64,000 bases of DNA from Verrucomicrobia bacterium LW23 (lineage in GTDB: Bacteria; Verrucomicrobiota; Verrucomicrobiia; Methylacidiphilales; UBA1321), in the NCBI GenBank assembly GCA_003054695.1, contig QAZA01000016.1, positions 62,001-126,000 of the forward strand. Reading direction: 5' to 3'. The notes below the pieces were generated by a model. That model was not told the DNA's origin. It did no database searches and worked only from the letters and a program-made list of their open reading frames with translations. Position numbers and translations under genes: made by a program. Positions 19,701 to 36,985 of the stretch are shown here, one piece after another (within the stretch, counting starts at the first letter, position 1; every line of letters starts with the position of its first letter).

Positions 19701-21227
19701 ATGCGCTTGATTCTTCTTGCCTGTCTACTATCAATCCTGCTCCTTGTAGATCCACAAATAGCTGCAGCTCAAACACCTGCAGCTACGCCCGCCGCCGCCG
19801 AACCCGCTCCCGATCCGTTCGCGATGAAGAAGCTGCTCGAACAAACCGGGTTCAGCCTTAACCTCGTCTGGGTGCTGCTGACGGGCTACATGATCATGTT
19901 TATGCAGGCTGGCTTCGCCATGGTCGAAACCGGCTTTACCCGCGCGAAAAACTGCGGCCACACCATGGCGATGAACTTCATGGTGTATACCATCGCCATG
20001 ACAGGTTACTGGATATGCGGCTTTGCCATACAGTGGGGAGGCACGGCGGATCCCGTGGTGACAGCCACCATGCCAAGCGCCGCGGCCTTTGCCCTGGGGC
20101 CGGATATTAACGCGCTCAATAAGATGATCGGCATTACGATCGGCGATAAATTCTACGGCCTCTTCGGGGCCAAGGGCTTCTTCCTTTTAGGCGACGACCT
20201 GTACAAAGGCCCGATCCTTGCGCTGTTCATGTTCCAGATGCTCTTTATGGATACGACGGCCACCATCCCGACCGGCACCCTTGCCGAGCGCTGGAAGTTT
20301 ACCGCATTCATCGCCGTCAGCTTCGTTATCGGCGCCTTCATCTACCCCATGTTTGGCTGCTGGGTGTGGGGCGGCGGCTGGCTCTCCGCACTGGGCAAAA
20401 ACCTGGGCCTGGGCCATGGCATGGTGGATTTCGCGGGCTCATCCGTCGTGCACTTGTGCGGCGGCACCCTGGCGTTGGTGGGCGCCAAGATCGTCGGTGC
20501 GCGCATCGGCAAGTTTAACAAAGACGGCAGCGCTAACCCGATTCCCGGCCACAACATCCCGATGGCCGTGGTCGGCACGTTCATCCTGGCCTTCGGGTGG
20601 TTCGGCTTCAATCCTGGGTCCTCGCTTAGTGGTATGGATACGCACATCGGCGTCATTGCGGTCAATACCATGCTGGCCTCCGCGTCGGGCGCTATCACCG
20701 GCATGACGGTAACGTGGCTGCGCTTTGGCAAGCCCGACCCGAGCTTTATGTGTAACGGCATGCTGGCCGGCCTCGTGGCCATTACCGGCCCCTGCGCCTT
20801 TGTCGATCCCTGGGCGGCCTACCTCATCGGCGCCATCGCCGGCGTGCTGGTCATCTACGCGGTGGAGGTGGTCGACGCCTGCCGCCTGGACGATCCGGTC
20901 GGCGCCATCTCGGTGCACGGCGTCAACGGCGCGTGGGGCATCATCGCCCTGGGCATCTTTGCCAACGGCAAATACGGTGGCGGATGGAACGGCGTGGATG
21001 GCAACGTCCGCGGCCTGATCAGCGGCGACGTGCCCCAGCTGGTTGCCCAGCTCATCGGCATCGTCACCTGCATCGTGTTCGTCGGCACCTGCGCCTGGAT
21101 CACCTTCACGGTGGTCGAAGCCCTCATCGGCAACCGAGTCTCCGCCGAGGATGAGATGGAGGGCCTCGACATCCCCGAACTGGGTATCCTGGGCTACCAG
21201 GCCGACTTGAATCCCGAGGAGAAATAA
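19701..21227 (+). CDS. amt: Ammonium transporter, Amt family
   Basis: A 508-residue inner-membrane ammonium channel. Residues 1-24 (MRLILLACLLSILLLVDPQI) form a signal peptide, as in many Amt proteins, followed by an Ala/Pro linker and eleven membrane segments. Signatures include FMQAGFAMVETGFTRAKN in the first helices, the pore twin histidines in FAGSSVVHLCGG (His 168-type) and ISVHGVNGAWG (His 318-type), and FGWFGFNPGSSLSG. The C-terminal tail that normally contacts PII is present (RVSAEDEMEGLDIPELG). No glnB/glnK gene is adjacent. The ATG at 19701 was chosen because it gives the signal peptide; no ribosome-binding site is seen before it. A terminator follows the gene. Confidence 0.93.
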   Translation: MRLILLACLLSILLLVDPQIAAAQTPAATPAAAEPAPDPFAMKKLLEQTGFSLNLVWVLLTGYMIMFMQAGFAMVETGFTRAKNCGHTMAMNFMVYTIAMTGYWICGFAIQWGGTADPVVTATMPSAAAFALGPDINALNKMIGITIGDKFYGLFGAKGFFLLGDDLYKGPILALFMFQMLFMDTTATIPTGTLAERWKFTAFIAVSFVIGAFIYPMFGCWVWGGGWLSALGKNLGLGHGMVDFAGSSVVHLCGGTLALVGAKIVGARIGKFNKDGSANPIPGHNIPMAVVGTFILAFGWFGFNPGSSLSGMDTHIGVIAVNTMLASASGAITGMTVTWLRFGKPDPSFMCNGMLAGLVAITGPCAFVDPWAAYLIGAIAGVLVIYAVEVVDACRLDDPVGAISVHGVNGAWGIIALGIFANGKYGGGWNGVDGNVRGLISGDVPQLVAQLIGIVTCIVFVGTCAWITFTVVEALIGNRVSAEDEMEGLDIPELGILGYQADLNPEEK

Positions 21228-21293
21228 GGCCGCTCGCTGGGGGCGGCCCCCCTTCAAGGAAGCCACGCGCATAGGCTTGCCGCAGCTCCCCTG

Positions 21294-21326
21294 CCCCGCC
21301 TTCGCTACCGGAGAGCGGGGCTTTTT
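21294..21326 (+). terminator. Intrinsic terminator after amt
   Basis: CCCCGC (21294-21299) pairs with GCGGGG (21315-21320), followed directly by CTTTTT. It lies 67 bp after the amt stop codon and before the convergent gene. Confidence 0.75.
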
Positions 21327-21362
21327 CCGGGGATGAGGATGGAGGAGGAAGCGACCCCGCGC

Positions 21363-21845
21363 CTACGTGTGCACCGGCGAGGTCTTCTCGGCGCACTCCC
21401 GCGTAATGTAGTCCATAAGCTCTGCGGTCGGCACGCGCACCAGATCGCGCTTGATGTTGCAGACGAGGTTGTTCCTGTGGGACTTGTCGAGGTCCCCAAG
21501 CATCTCCGCCTGAAGGTCCGACGCCGCCGCCAGGCCCCACGTCCGGGGCGTGTATTTATTTAGCCACCCATGAAGCAATTCGATCAGCTTACGGCTGATG
21601 CGCGCCCGCTTCTCCGTCTCCAGCGACGTCCGCTCCGCGATGGAATTCGCCACGCCCGGCGCGGAGTACGAGGGGAAAGCCCCTGCCTGATCCGTATACT
21701 GCTCGTCGTACTTGAGGAACGCCTCGCGGATGTCCGCCTGCTCCAGTAACGCCATCCCGTGATGTCGCCCGTCGGCACCGTTTTTAAATTCAAAAGCTTT
21801 GATATGGCCGCGATCGACAACAACGAAAAAGGCAGGAGGTTTCAT
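21363..21845 (-). CDS. Host-attachment-family protein
   Basis: A 160-residue protein opening AFFVVVDRGHIKAFEF with a central ANSIAERTSLETEKRARISR and a C-terminal LGDLDKSHRNNLVCNIKRDL. This is the pattern of the family named protein required for attachment to host cells (PF10116-type), which includes a short helical domain with conserved Arg/Lys and the LDKxHRN-VxxxxxKDL motif. The molecular role is poorly known; the name comes from Agrobacterium attachment mutants. The ATG at 21845 gives the family N-terminus; the frame upstream is not conserved. It is convergent with amt. Confidence 0.75.
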   Translation of the reverse strand: MKPPAFFVVVDRGHIKAFEFKNGADGRHHGMALLEQADIREAFLKYDEQYTDQAGAFPSYSAPGVANSIAERTSLETEKRARISRKLIELLHGWLNKYTPRTWGLAAASDLQAEMLGDLDKSHRNNLVCNIKRDLVRVPTAELMDYITRECAEKTSPVHT

Positions 21846-22153
21846 GGGTATTTGAATCTTGAAGTATGGAGAAGCGCGATAAACAAGAATTACCATTATC
21901 GCATACATTACACCACTGGCGCCATTACATCACGATAACGTCCCAGCAGTCGCCCCGCGTCCAACCACCCGCAACGAAGCCGACGCGCGGGGGACAAGCC
22001 AGGGCAGTTTCTCCCGGGGACTCACACCCCGGTCTAAAACAATAAGATACGCCCTGCCCGAGGAATAGCAAACGGCAGCGCCAATCATTAACCCAACCAA
22101 CTCAATACATGTCTTGAGAAACTCTGTGACACAGCATAATAGGAACTATATCT
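21846..22153. other. Spacer without recognised features
   Basis: Between two divergent genes. AT content is raised around 21870-21900 and 22090-22153, as expected for promoters, but no convincing -35/-10 pair can be named. No palindrome or RNA gene is visible. Confidence 0.35.
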
Positions 22154-22709
22154 ATGTTAACTCTTACTCTCTACGTAATGCTTTCTCACTGCTTCTTCAG
22201 TAACGGGTCGTCTGGGTGAGACTCCAGACCAATGCGCAGCTCGCTATGGGACCGCACTGCCCCCTAAGACAAATGGGGGATCAAAGCCTCCCCACATCGC
22301 AACCGAAACAGAAACGAATTCGTACGAAAAGAATGGAGTTCGGATAGAAGCAGCATTTTACGAAGGAAAGTGCGTCAGAACCACCTACACCAAACTGACG
22401 GACAAGTTTAGCGATGGAGAAAGAGAATTTCTCCTGAATGCCAACAAGGGTGACTCGGACTGGAAAGATGAGCGCGGAGATTACCTGCAAAGCGAAGAGA
22501 ATATTGCCGGAAGGCGCCCGAGGCTGTTGCAACCAGGCAATCTCGTTCCATTCCTCCGGAAAGATAAGCTCGCAAGCGGCATCTACCACCCAGCATCGGG
22601 TAGCCTGGTCCTGACCGACGTAACGTGGATGAAGGAGAGTCAACAAAGAGCCGAAAAGGCAAAGGAATACCGGGAGAAGAAGGAAATCGAAAAGCTTAAG
22701 GACTTTTAG
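22154..22709 (+). pseudogene. Frameshifted secreted protein of the ETPxQCxxRYG type
   Basis: The main reading frame, open from 22179 to the TAG at 22707-22709, encodes about 175 residues but has no usable start codon. It contains GRLGETPDQCAARYG, then NGVRIEAAFYEGKC, DKFSDGEREFLLNANKG, and LTDVTWMK near the lysine-rich end. An ATG at 22154, preceded by AGGA, encodes MLTLTLYV in another frame; shifting one base near 22178 joins it to CFLTASSV and gives a plausible signal peptide. Similar secreted small proteins are frequent in Verrucomicrobiota. The gene is either a recent frameshift pseudogene, or the assembly has a one-base error here. Function is unknown. Confidence 0.6.
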
Positions 22710-22758
22710 CCCCCTTTATCAACTTCTCAAGGCGGCCGCCCCAGTCACAGGCGAACAC

Positions 22759-22800
22759 AAAAAAGCCGCCAACCCCTCCCCTTCGGGAAGTGCTGACGGC
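22759..22800 (-). terminator. Intrinsic terminator after rpoC
   Basis: Read on the minus strand, GCCGTCAGCACTTCCCGAAG GGGAGGGGTTGGCGGC forms a long stem and is followed by TTTTTTGTG. It lies 50 bp beyond the rpoC stop codon and ends the ribosomal protein-RNA polymerase transcript. A second hairpin, GGAGCCAG/CTGGCTCC, lies at 22821-22842. Confidence 0.8.
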
Positions 22801-22850
22801 TTCTCTGGCGATTTCGCAAGGAGCCAGTATATCCTGGCTCCGCGAGGCAA

Positions 22851-27032
<4,182 letters not shown>

Positions 27033-27273
27033 GTATAAAACCTTAAGGGACAGGGAATTGGGAAAACTGCGGGGCGCGGCTGCAAAGCAACGGGGCCGGT
27101 CGACTCACTGCCCGTTACGGGGAGAACGGCAGGGAATCAGGCGACGTAGCAATAACTATACCGCGTGTGTCAAGATCGTGCAATAAAATGACGACGCAAA
27201 GTTCCCCGGCCTGGATCCTAGCGGTCCAGGTCGGGAAACCTCGCGCCACGTGGCGGGGGATGTAGCGCCGGGA
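27033..27273 (-). promoter_or_regulatory. Long rpoB-rpoC spacer with hairpin and a TTGACA box
   Basis: On the minus strand the hairpin CCCGACCTGG...CCAGGCCGGG (27205-27235) follows rpoB. It is followed by TTGACA (27168-27173), a perfect -35 hexamer. The matching -10 position, 17 bases on, is GCTACG, which is poor. The spacer could hold an attenuator or processing hairpin and a weak internal rpoC promoter. Confidence 0.3.
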
Positions 27274-31191
<3,918 letters not shown>

Positions 31192-31318
31192 AGTTTCTGA
31201 GGTGGGTGTGTCGGGAGGAGGAGATCCGTGCGGGTGTCGTCACGACGAAAGGACCCCCCGCCCGAACACGGGAGATCCCTTCGTGAATGATATTTGCGCT
31301 GAAAGTAAGTGTTGAAAC

Positions 31319-31708
31319 TTACTTGATATCCACTTTACCGCCAGCCGCTTCAATCTTTTTCTTGATTTCTTCGGCTTCTTCCTTGGTAACGCCTTCCTTG
31401 ATGGGCTTGGGCGCACCTTCAACCAGAGCCTTGGCTTCAGCCAGGCCCAGGCCGGAGACGGCGGCGCGGACTTCCTTAATGATGTTGATCTTCTTCGTCG
31501 CGTCGATCGAGGAAAGGATCACGTCGAAGGAGGTCTTCTCCTCAACAGGGGCGGCGGCGGCAGCGGCGGGAGCGGCGCCGGCAGCGGCGACGGCCACGGG
31601 AGCGGCGGCGGAGACGCCCCACTTCTCTTCGAGAGCCTTGACCAGAGCGGTCGACTCGAGGAGGGTGAGGGAAGAGAGGGACTCAACGAGAGCGTTGATA
31701 TCGGCCAT
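31319..31708 (-). CDS. rplL: Ribosomal protein bL12 (L7/L12)
   Basis: A 129-residue stalk protein. The N-terminal dimerisation helices ([20 protein letters not shown]) are joined by an Ala-rich hinge to the C-terminal factor-binding domain ([20 protein letters not shown], then [20 protein letters not shown]). It recruits translation GTPases as multiple copies bound to L10. Located between rplJ and rpoB, the standard order. The spacer to rplJ is 192 bp. Confidence 0.97.
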   Translation of the reverse strand: MADINALVESLSSLTLLESTALVKALEEKWGVSAAAPVAVAAAGAAPAAAAAAPVEEKTSFDVILSSIDATKKINIIKEVRAAVSGLGLAEAKALVEGAPKPIKEGVTKEEAEEIKKKIEAAGGKVDIK

Positions 31709-31833
31709 TGTAGTAGTGTGTTGGATGTAAGGTTACCTTCCCCTAGTGCACGACACCCGTCATGCAATTAACCTCGAAGGGCTTCAAGGCTAGATGGAAA
31801 GTGGGATTGCCCTTGATTTTGCCGCCGGGTTCC

Positions 31834-31861
31834 GCCGGCCTTCCCGAGGGAGAAGCCGGCT
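31834..31861 (-). promoter_or_regulatory. Hairpin in the rplJ-rplL spacer
   Basis: GCCGGCTTCTCCCTCGGGAA followed by GGCCGGC on the minus strand makes a GC-rich stem without a T-run. It lies between rplJ and rplL and could moderate read-through or act as an RNA processing site. Low confidence in function. Confidence 0.3.
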
Positions 31862-31900
31862 TCCGCCAGCGACGAAAGTATGGTGTTGCGCGGGAAGTGC

Positions 31901-32446
31901 TTAGGCCGCAGCCGGGGCTTCTTCCGCAGCAGGCGCGCCTTCCGCGTCGGCCTTGGCCTGGATAACACGGGCCAGCTGAGAAGCGGGCGTGTTGAGCAGG
32001 CGGACCAGCTGGCTGGCGGGCGTGTTGATGAGGCCCAGGAGCTTGCCGCGAACGACCTCGATGGAGGGCAGTTCGGCGATCTCCAGGATGGAGTCGGCAG
32101 GCAGGAGGTCCTTGCCCACGACGCCGCCCTTGATGACCGGCTTCTGGAATTCCTTGGCGAAAGTCTTGAGAACCTTGGCGGCGGCGGCGACGTCCTTGTC
32201 GCCAATGACGACGGCCGTCTGGCCCTTCAGGTACTCCTCGGCATCCGGCAGGCCGCTGGCGATAATGGCGCGGCGAAGAAGCGTGTTCTTGACGACGCGG
32301 TACTCGGCCTTCACTTCGGAAAGGCGATCGCGCAGCGTGTTGAAGCCGGGGACGCGCAGGCCGGTGTAGTCGGTGATCAGCACAAAGGGGCTGTTCGTGA
32401 CCTTAACCTTCAGCTCGTCAACGATAGTGTTTTTCTCTGGACGCAT
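31901..32446 (-). CDS. rplJ: Ribosomal protein uL10
   Basis: A 181-residue protein. RPEKNTIVDELKVKVTNSPF and the following LITDYTGLRVPGFNTLRDRL form the rRNA-binding domain, with AEYRVVKNTLLRRA the conserved core. The C-terminal helix that carries L12 dimers contains two near-identical segments (LINTPASQLVRLLNTPASQL), an internal repeat of the NTPASQL motif that may reflect two L12 contact sites. The gene starts 31 bp after rplA. Confidence 0.96.
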   Translation of the reverse strand: MRPEKNTIVDELKVKVTNSPFVLITDYTGLRVPGFNTLRDRLSEVKAEYRVVKNTLLRRAIIASGLPDAEEYLKGQTAVVIGDKDVAAAAKVLKTFAKEFQKPVIKGGVVGKDLLPADSILEIAELPSIEVVRGKLLGLINTPASQLVRLLNTPASQLARVIQAKADAEGAPAAEEAPAAA

Positions 32447-32477
32447 GTTGTCTCCTTAAATGGTTCAGTTAGTGGGG

Positions 32478-33179
32478 TCAGGCCGACAGGAACGAGGAGA
32501 CGTCCAGCTTCAGGCCGGGCGAGAACGTCGAGGCCAGGGTGGCCGAGTGAATGTACTTGCCGCGAGCGGTGGAAGGCTTGCTGCGAAGCACGGCGTCGAT
32601 GACGGCCTTGGTGTTGTCCGCAATCGCCTCGGGGGCAAAGGAGAGCTTGCCGCACACCACGTGCAGGTTCGCGCCCTTGTCCACCTTAAACTCCACGCGA
32701 CCGGCTTTGCACTCCTTGACAGCCTTGCCGGTGTCTTCGGTTACGGTGCCGATCTTGGGGTTGGGCATCAGGCCGCGCGGTCCGAGGATCTTACCGAGCT
32801 TACGCACTTCCTGCATCGCACCGGGGGTCGCGATGACGACGTCGAACGCCTGGAAACCCTCCTGCACCTGCTTGATGAGGTCCTCAAAACCGACGTACTC
32901 GGCGCCCGCGCTCTTGGCGGCCTCAGCCGCGGCGCCCTGGGCAAATACGAGAACGCGGACCGCCTTGCCGGAACCGTGCGGGAGAGCCACGGTGCCGCGG
33001 ACCATCTGATCGCTCTGACGGGGATCCACGCCGAGGTGGAACGCGATGTCGAGAGTCTGATCGGACTTGGTGGGGGGGATCTGCTTCAGGAGCGCGATGG
33101 CGTCCTGGAGGCTGTACTGACGCTTTTTGTCGACGAGCTTTTCGGCGGCGACGTAGCGTTTGCTGCGTTTGGCTGGCAT
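32478..33179 (-). CDS. rplA: Ribosomal protein uL1
   Basis: A 233-residue protein of normal length. It has the family core GSGKAVRVLVFAQG, GRILGPRGLMPNPK-like sequence here as LGKILGPRGLMPNPKIGTV, and the C-terminal STARGKYIHSATLASTFSPG region. It forms the L1 stalk at the ribosomal E site and in many bacteria represses the rplKA transcript. The gap to rplK is 152 bp. Confidence 0.97.
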   Translation of the reverse strand: MPAKRSKRYVAAEKLVDKKRQYSLQDAIALLKQIPPTKSDQTLDIAFHLGVDPRQSDQMVRGTVALPHGSGKAVRVLVFAQGAAAEAAKSAGAEYVGFEDLIKQVQEGFQAFDVVIATPGAMQEVRKLGKILGPRGLMPNPKIGTVTEDTGKAVKECKAGRVEFKVDKGANLHVVCGKLSFAPEAIADNTKAVIDAVLRSKPSTARGKYIHSATLASTFSPGLKLDVSSFLSA

Positions 33180-33331
33180 GGGATGAATCCTTGGGTGGTG
33201 CGAGCGAGTCCTGCGGGTGGTTGGATGTGGTTTCTATCAAACCCTGCCCCGGCCTCTCCCACGGTTAAGCTGCGGTTAACTGATGCTGGCGAATGTGCGG
33301 AAAGCGCTGAGGATGTGGACGTTGCGTGAGC

Positions 33332-33757
33332 TTAGTCCACAATCTCAATACCGGCCTGGCGGGCGGTGCCTGCAATCACGCGGAAAGCGGCTTCGTCCGA
33401 CTTGGCGTTGAGATCCTTGCGCTTGAGCTTGACGATCTCCATGACCTGCTTCTTGGTCACCTTGCCCACCTTGCTGCGGTTAGGCTCTTTGGAGCCGCTC
33501 GCAATGCCGGCGGCCTTCTTGAGAAGGATGGCGGCGGGGGGGGACTTGGTGATGAAGGTGAAGGTCTTGTCTTTGTAGACCGTGATGACGACAGGCAGGA
33601 TGTTGCCCGCGTCCTTCTGCGTGGCCGCGTTGAACTCTTTGCAGAATGCCATGATGTTGACACCCTGCTGACCGAGCGCAGGACCCACGGGGGGAGCAGG
33701 ATTGGCCTGTCCCGCGGGGATCTGCAAGCGGACTATACCGACGACTTCTTTTGCCAT
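33332..33757 (-). CDS. rplK: Ribosomal protein uL11
   Basis: A 141-residue protein. [20 protein letters not shown] followed by [16 protein letters not shown] is the conserved N-terminal domain that binds the GTPase centre; the C-terminal rRNA-binding domain contains [20 protein letters not shown]. It is needed for the stringent response and factor binding. It follows nusG by 159 bp. Confidence 0.97.
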   Translation of the reverse strand: MAKEVVGIVRLQIPAGQANPAPPVGPALGQQGVNIMAFCKEFNAATQKDAGNILPVVITVYKDKTFTFITKSPPAAILLKKAAGIASGSKEPNRSKVGKVTKKQVMEIVKLKRKDLNAKSDEAAFRVIAGTARQAGIEIVD

Positions 33758-33916
33758 TGTTGTGGAAAAGGTGAATGTTACTGGGTTGCTCTGACTTTAC
33801 GTATTTCGCACAGCCGGGGACGGTACCTGGCGGCGAAAAAGTGTTGGATTATAAGGGGCGGCCCGCTGCCGTAACGGCGTGAGGCTTGCTAGTGCATGTA
33901 ATGTGTGGCGAGAAGT

Positions 33917-34516
33917 TTACGTCTTTTCCACCTGCCAGAATTCGAGTTCGACAGGCATCGCGCGGCCGAACATCGAAACGGAAACCTTGAGTTTGCCACG
34001 CTCGGCGTCGATCTCGTCCACGACACCTTCCTGGCCCTGGAACGGGCCGTCGCCGACTTTGACCTTGTCGCCCAGCGCAAATTCGATCTTGGGGCTGACT
34101 TTTTCTTCGCGTTCGCGCGCCTGGCCCAGCATCGCTTCCACTTCGGCATCGCGCATCGGGATGGGATTTTCCCCGTCGGCAAAGCCGATGACGCCGTTGG
34201 TTTCGCGGACGAAATACCAGGTGCGGTTCACGATCTTCTTGTCGAGATCATGCAAAATCATGTGAGCGAAGACGTAGCCCGGAAACAGTTTGCGCTCGGA
34301 CTCAATCTTTTTACCGCGCTTCACTTCGGAGACGCGCTCGACGGGAATGACGACATCTTTAATGAGGTCGCCCATTTCCTCCGCCTTGATGCGGCGCTCA
34401 ATGTTGTCCTTCACCTTCTTTTCCTGGCCGGAAAGCACATGAAGGGCATACCAGCGCGCGGGCGGCGGCTCCATGCCGACGGTTTCGCTGTTGCCAAAAG
34501 GTGAGGAATCTACCAT
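33917..34516 (-). CDS. nusG: Transcription antitermination/elongation factor NusG
   Basis: About 199 residues. The NGN domain (ARWYALHVLSGQEKKVKDNI, then LFPGYVFAHM and TWYFVRETNGVIGF) binds RNA polymerase, and the C-terminal KOW domain (LGDKVKVGDGPFQGQEGVVD) binds NusE or Rho. The ATG at 34516 is chosen; an ATG at 34474 would remove 14 residues and still leave the full NGN domain. It lies between secE and rplK as usual. Confidence 0.95.
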   Translation of the reverse strand: MVDSSPFGNSETVGMEPPPARWYALHVLSGQEKKVKDNIERRIKAEEMGDLIKDVVIPVERVSEVKRGKKIESERKLFPGYVFAHMILHDLDKKIVNRTWYFVRETNGVIGFADGENPIPMRDAEVEAMLGQAREREEKVSPKIEFALGDKVKVGDGPFQGQEGVVDEIDAERGKLKVSVSMFGRAMPVELEFWQVEKT

Positions 34517-34670
34517 ATCAGTGAAGGAGTTTTCGGCCGAAAAAGTGAGAGGAATAAGCGATGCGGTGCGAGTGATGTCGCCCGCGGCGAATGCGGCGGC
34601 GGCCGGGCCCTGACGCGGTATCAACGCGCCTGGGGCCGGGCCGCCAGCGGGAAAGGGATAAGCTGTAAGC

Positions 34671-34970
34671 TTAGTGATAGCGCGTGAGCAGGCCGACGAT
34701 CGTCATGAGCACAAGGTCCATGCCCGTAACGTACGCGGCCAGCAGGAGCGTGGAGACAACCACCATGACGGTTGAGTCGCGCAGCTCCTTATATTTTTTC
34801 ATCCCCTTTTGGGTGGGGTCCCACGGCCAGTTGCACTTGTTCAGCTCTTCCCACACCTCTTTGTTGAACTTGCGCAGCTGGGTGCCGTAGCGCAGCCACA
34901 CAAAGGCGCAGACCACAATGGAGGTGACCAGGAAGATGAAAGTTCCGAAGTTTGCGTTGATCCAGGCCAT
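34671..34970 (-). CDS. secE: Preprotein translocase subunit SecE
   Basis: A 99-residue membrane protein. The conserved core ELNKCNWPWDPTQKGMKKYK is a divergent form of the E-L-x-K-V-x-W-P motif, followed by the final membrane helix VMVVVSTLLLAAYVTGMDLV. An additional hydrophobic segment at residues 8-26 gives two membrane spans, unlike the one-span SecE of many bacteria. It forms the SecYEG channel. Directly downstream of tRNA-Trp, upstream of nusG. Confidence 0.88.
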   Translation of the reverse strand: MAWINANFGTFIFLVTSIVVCAFVWLRYGTQLRKFNKEVWEELNKCNWPWDPTQKGMKKYKELRDSTVMVVVSTLLLAAYVTGMDLVLMTIVGLLTRYH

Positions 34971-35050
34971 GAATTTTGAAAATGGAAAACACCCGGCTCG
35001 CCAAATGCATAATCAGCGAACTGAGCGTAGGAAGAAAGTGAAGGAGGAAG

Positions 35051-35123
<73 letters not shown>

Positions 35124-35206
35124 ATTATCCTGAATCCTGAAGTCTTCAGCAGAAAGAATCGCACGATTTTTGCAATCCTGCAACGTTCTCCGCTACTGAC
35201 TTGCAA

Positions 35207-35242
35207 GCCTGCCCCCGGGTTTTTGGACCCTGCGGGGCAGGC
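35207..35242 (-). terminator. Hairpin after tuf
   Basis: GCCTGCCCC (35207-35215) and GGGGCAGGC (35234-35242) are perfect 9-bp inverted repeats. The hairpin lies 47 bp past the tuf stop codon, upstream of tRNA-Trp. No T-run follows on the minus strand, so it could be a leaky terminator or an RNA processing site. Confidence 0.5.
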
Positions 35243-35288
35243 ATGCGCTTACTGCGTAGAGAGTATATCGCTGTTTCCAGCGAAAAAA

Positions 35289-36473
35289 TTACTCAATGAT
35301 TTCGGCCACGCGACCGGCACCAACGGTGCGGCCACCTTCGCGAATGGCGAAGCGGAGGGACTTTTCCATTGCGATCGGGGAGTGGAGTTCCACTTCGATC
35401 TCGACGTTGTCGCCAGGCATAACCATTTCGACACCTTCCTTGAGCGTAACGTTGCCCGTTACGTCGGTGGTGCGGAAGTAGAACTGCGGGCGGTAACCCT
35501 TGAAGAACGGCGTGTGACGGCCACCTTCGTCCTTGCTCAGGACGTAGACCTGGGCCTTGAACTTCTTGTGGGGCTTCACGGAGCCGGGCTTCACGATAAC
35601 CTGACCGCGCTCGAGGTCGTCCTTCTTGACGCCGCGCATCAGAACACCAACGTTGTCGCCGGCTTCCGCGAAATCGAGGAGCTTGCGGAACATTTCGATG
35701 TCCGTAACGGTCGTCTTGACGGTCGGCTTCAGGCCTACGATCTCAACTTCTTCCATCTTCTTGAGGACGCCACGTTCCACACGGCCGGTGGCGACAGTGC
35801 CGCGACCTTCAATGTTGAACACGTCTTCCACGGGCATCAGGAAGGGCTGATCCTTCGGACGATCGGGAATCGGGATGTAGCTGTCCACCGCGTCCATGAG
35901 GTTGTTGATTTCCTTCTCGTACTCGGCGTCGCCTTCCAGCGCACGGAGGGCGGAGCCCTTGACGATCGGAATCGCGTCGCCGGGGAAGTCGTAGCTGGAG
36001 AGCAGCTCACGCACTTCGAGCTCGACGAGCTCCAGGAGTTCCTTATCGTCGACCATGTCGACCTTGTTCAGGAACACCACGAGGGCGGGAACGCCAACCT
36101 GACGAGCGAGCAGGATGTGCTCACGGGTCTGAGGCATCGGGCCGTCGGCGGCGGACACAACGAGGATAGCGCCGTCCATCTGCGCCGCGCCGGTGATCAT
36201 GTTCTTCACATAGTCGGCGTGACCGGGACAGTCAACGTGGGCGTAGTGACGCTTGTCGGTCTGATACTCAACGTGGGCGGTGTTGATGGTGATGCCGCGC
36301 TCCTTTTCTTCCGGAGCAGCGTCGATCTGATCGTAGGCCTTCTTCTCTGCCAGGCCCTTCTTCGCCAGATAGGACGTGATGGCAGCGGTTAGGGTCGTCT
36401 TACCGTGGTCGACGTGACCAATGGTGCCAATGTTGACGTGCGGCTTATCTCTTTTGAATGCTTCCTTAGCCAT
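35289..36473 (-). CDS. tuf: Elongation factor Tu
   Basis: A 394-residue GTPase that delivers aminoacyl-tRNA to the ribosome. G1 is [11 protein letters not shown]3 [12 protein letters not shown], and G4 NKVDMVDD; domains 2 and 3 with [13 protein letters not shown] and a C-terminal AGRVAEIIE are intact. The ATG at 36473 is preceded by GAGGAGCATCAGG, a strong ribosome-binding site; the open frame further upstream overlaps the tRNA and is not translated. Head of the tuf-secE-nusG-rpl-rpoBC cluster. Confidence 0.98.
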   Translation of the reverse strand: MAKEAFKRDKPHVNIGTIGHVDHGKTTLTAAITSYLAKKGLAEKKAYDQIDAAPEEKERGITINTAHVEYQTDKRHYAHVDCPGHADYVKNMITGAAQMDGAILVVSAADGPMPQTREHILLARQVGVPALVVFLNKVDMVDDKELLELVELEVRELLSSYDFPGDAIPIVKGSALRALEGDAEYEKEINNLMDAVDSYIPIPDRPKDQPFLMPVEDVFNIEGRGTVATGRVERGVLKKMEEVEIVGLKPTVKTTVTDIEMFRKLLDFAEAGDNVGVLMRGVKKDDLERGQVIVKPGSVKPHKKFKAQVYVLSKDEGGRHTPFFKGYRPQFYFRTTDVTGNVTLKEGVEMVMPGDNVEIEVELHSPIAMEKSLRFAIREGGRTVGAGRVAEIIE

Positions 36474-36617
36474 CCTGATGCTCCTCAATATTCCGGGGGT
36501 TGCGCCGGAAGTAAATCGTAATAGGTTTAATTTCCTCCATGCATTTCGCAACAGACGCCGGACCGCGATCCGCGGCCCTTGACGGCGCTGCCACGTCGGG
36601 CTTTGTTGAAAAGAGGG

Positions 36618-36690
36618 AGCCCACAACCGGGCTTGAACCGGTGACCTCATCCTTACCAAGGATGTGCTCTACCAACTGAGCTATGTGGGC
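36618..36690 (-). tRNA. tRNA-Thr (GGT anticodon)
   Basis: A 73-nt cloverleaf on the minus strand: acceptor GCCCACA/TGTGGGC, D arm GCTCAGTTGGTAGAGC, anticodon arm CATCCTTGGTAAGGATG with GGT, T arm ACCGGTTCAAGCCCGGT, discriminator T. CCA is not encoded. It is immediately upstream of tuf. Confidence 0.95.
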
Positions 36691-36985
36691 GTTTCTCTCG
36701 TCGTCAAAACCGGGCGCAGCGGCAGGGGCGCAGCACCCAGATCCTTGAGTTTTTCGTTATCCTTTTGCACCGCAAACCCGAAAGTTTCCGATAAAAAAGG
36801 CAAAAAACCCGCGCCTGAATTTCAACCCGTTTGAAGTCACAAATTCAGGGTGGGACCTACGAAATGTTCGCCAAGAGTATCAAGATGGCTGCCAGTGTCA
36901 ATCGATTTTGCAAAGAAATTTGTGCGATTCTTTGCGAAACCCTCCCCCGCCCCTCGGGGAACGGCACTTTTTGCCTCTCTCCCTT
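36691..36985. other. Upstream region of the tRNA-Thr/tuf operon
   Basis: This stretch should hold the promoter of the long minus-strand translation/transcription operon. It is AT-richer at 36740-36860 with A- and T-tracts. I cannot name a clear -35/-10 pair. No gene is supported. Confidence 0.35.
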
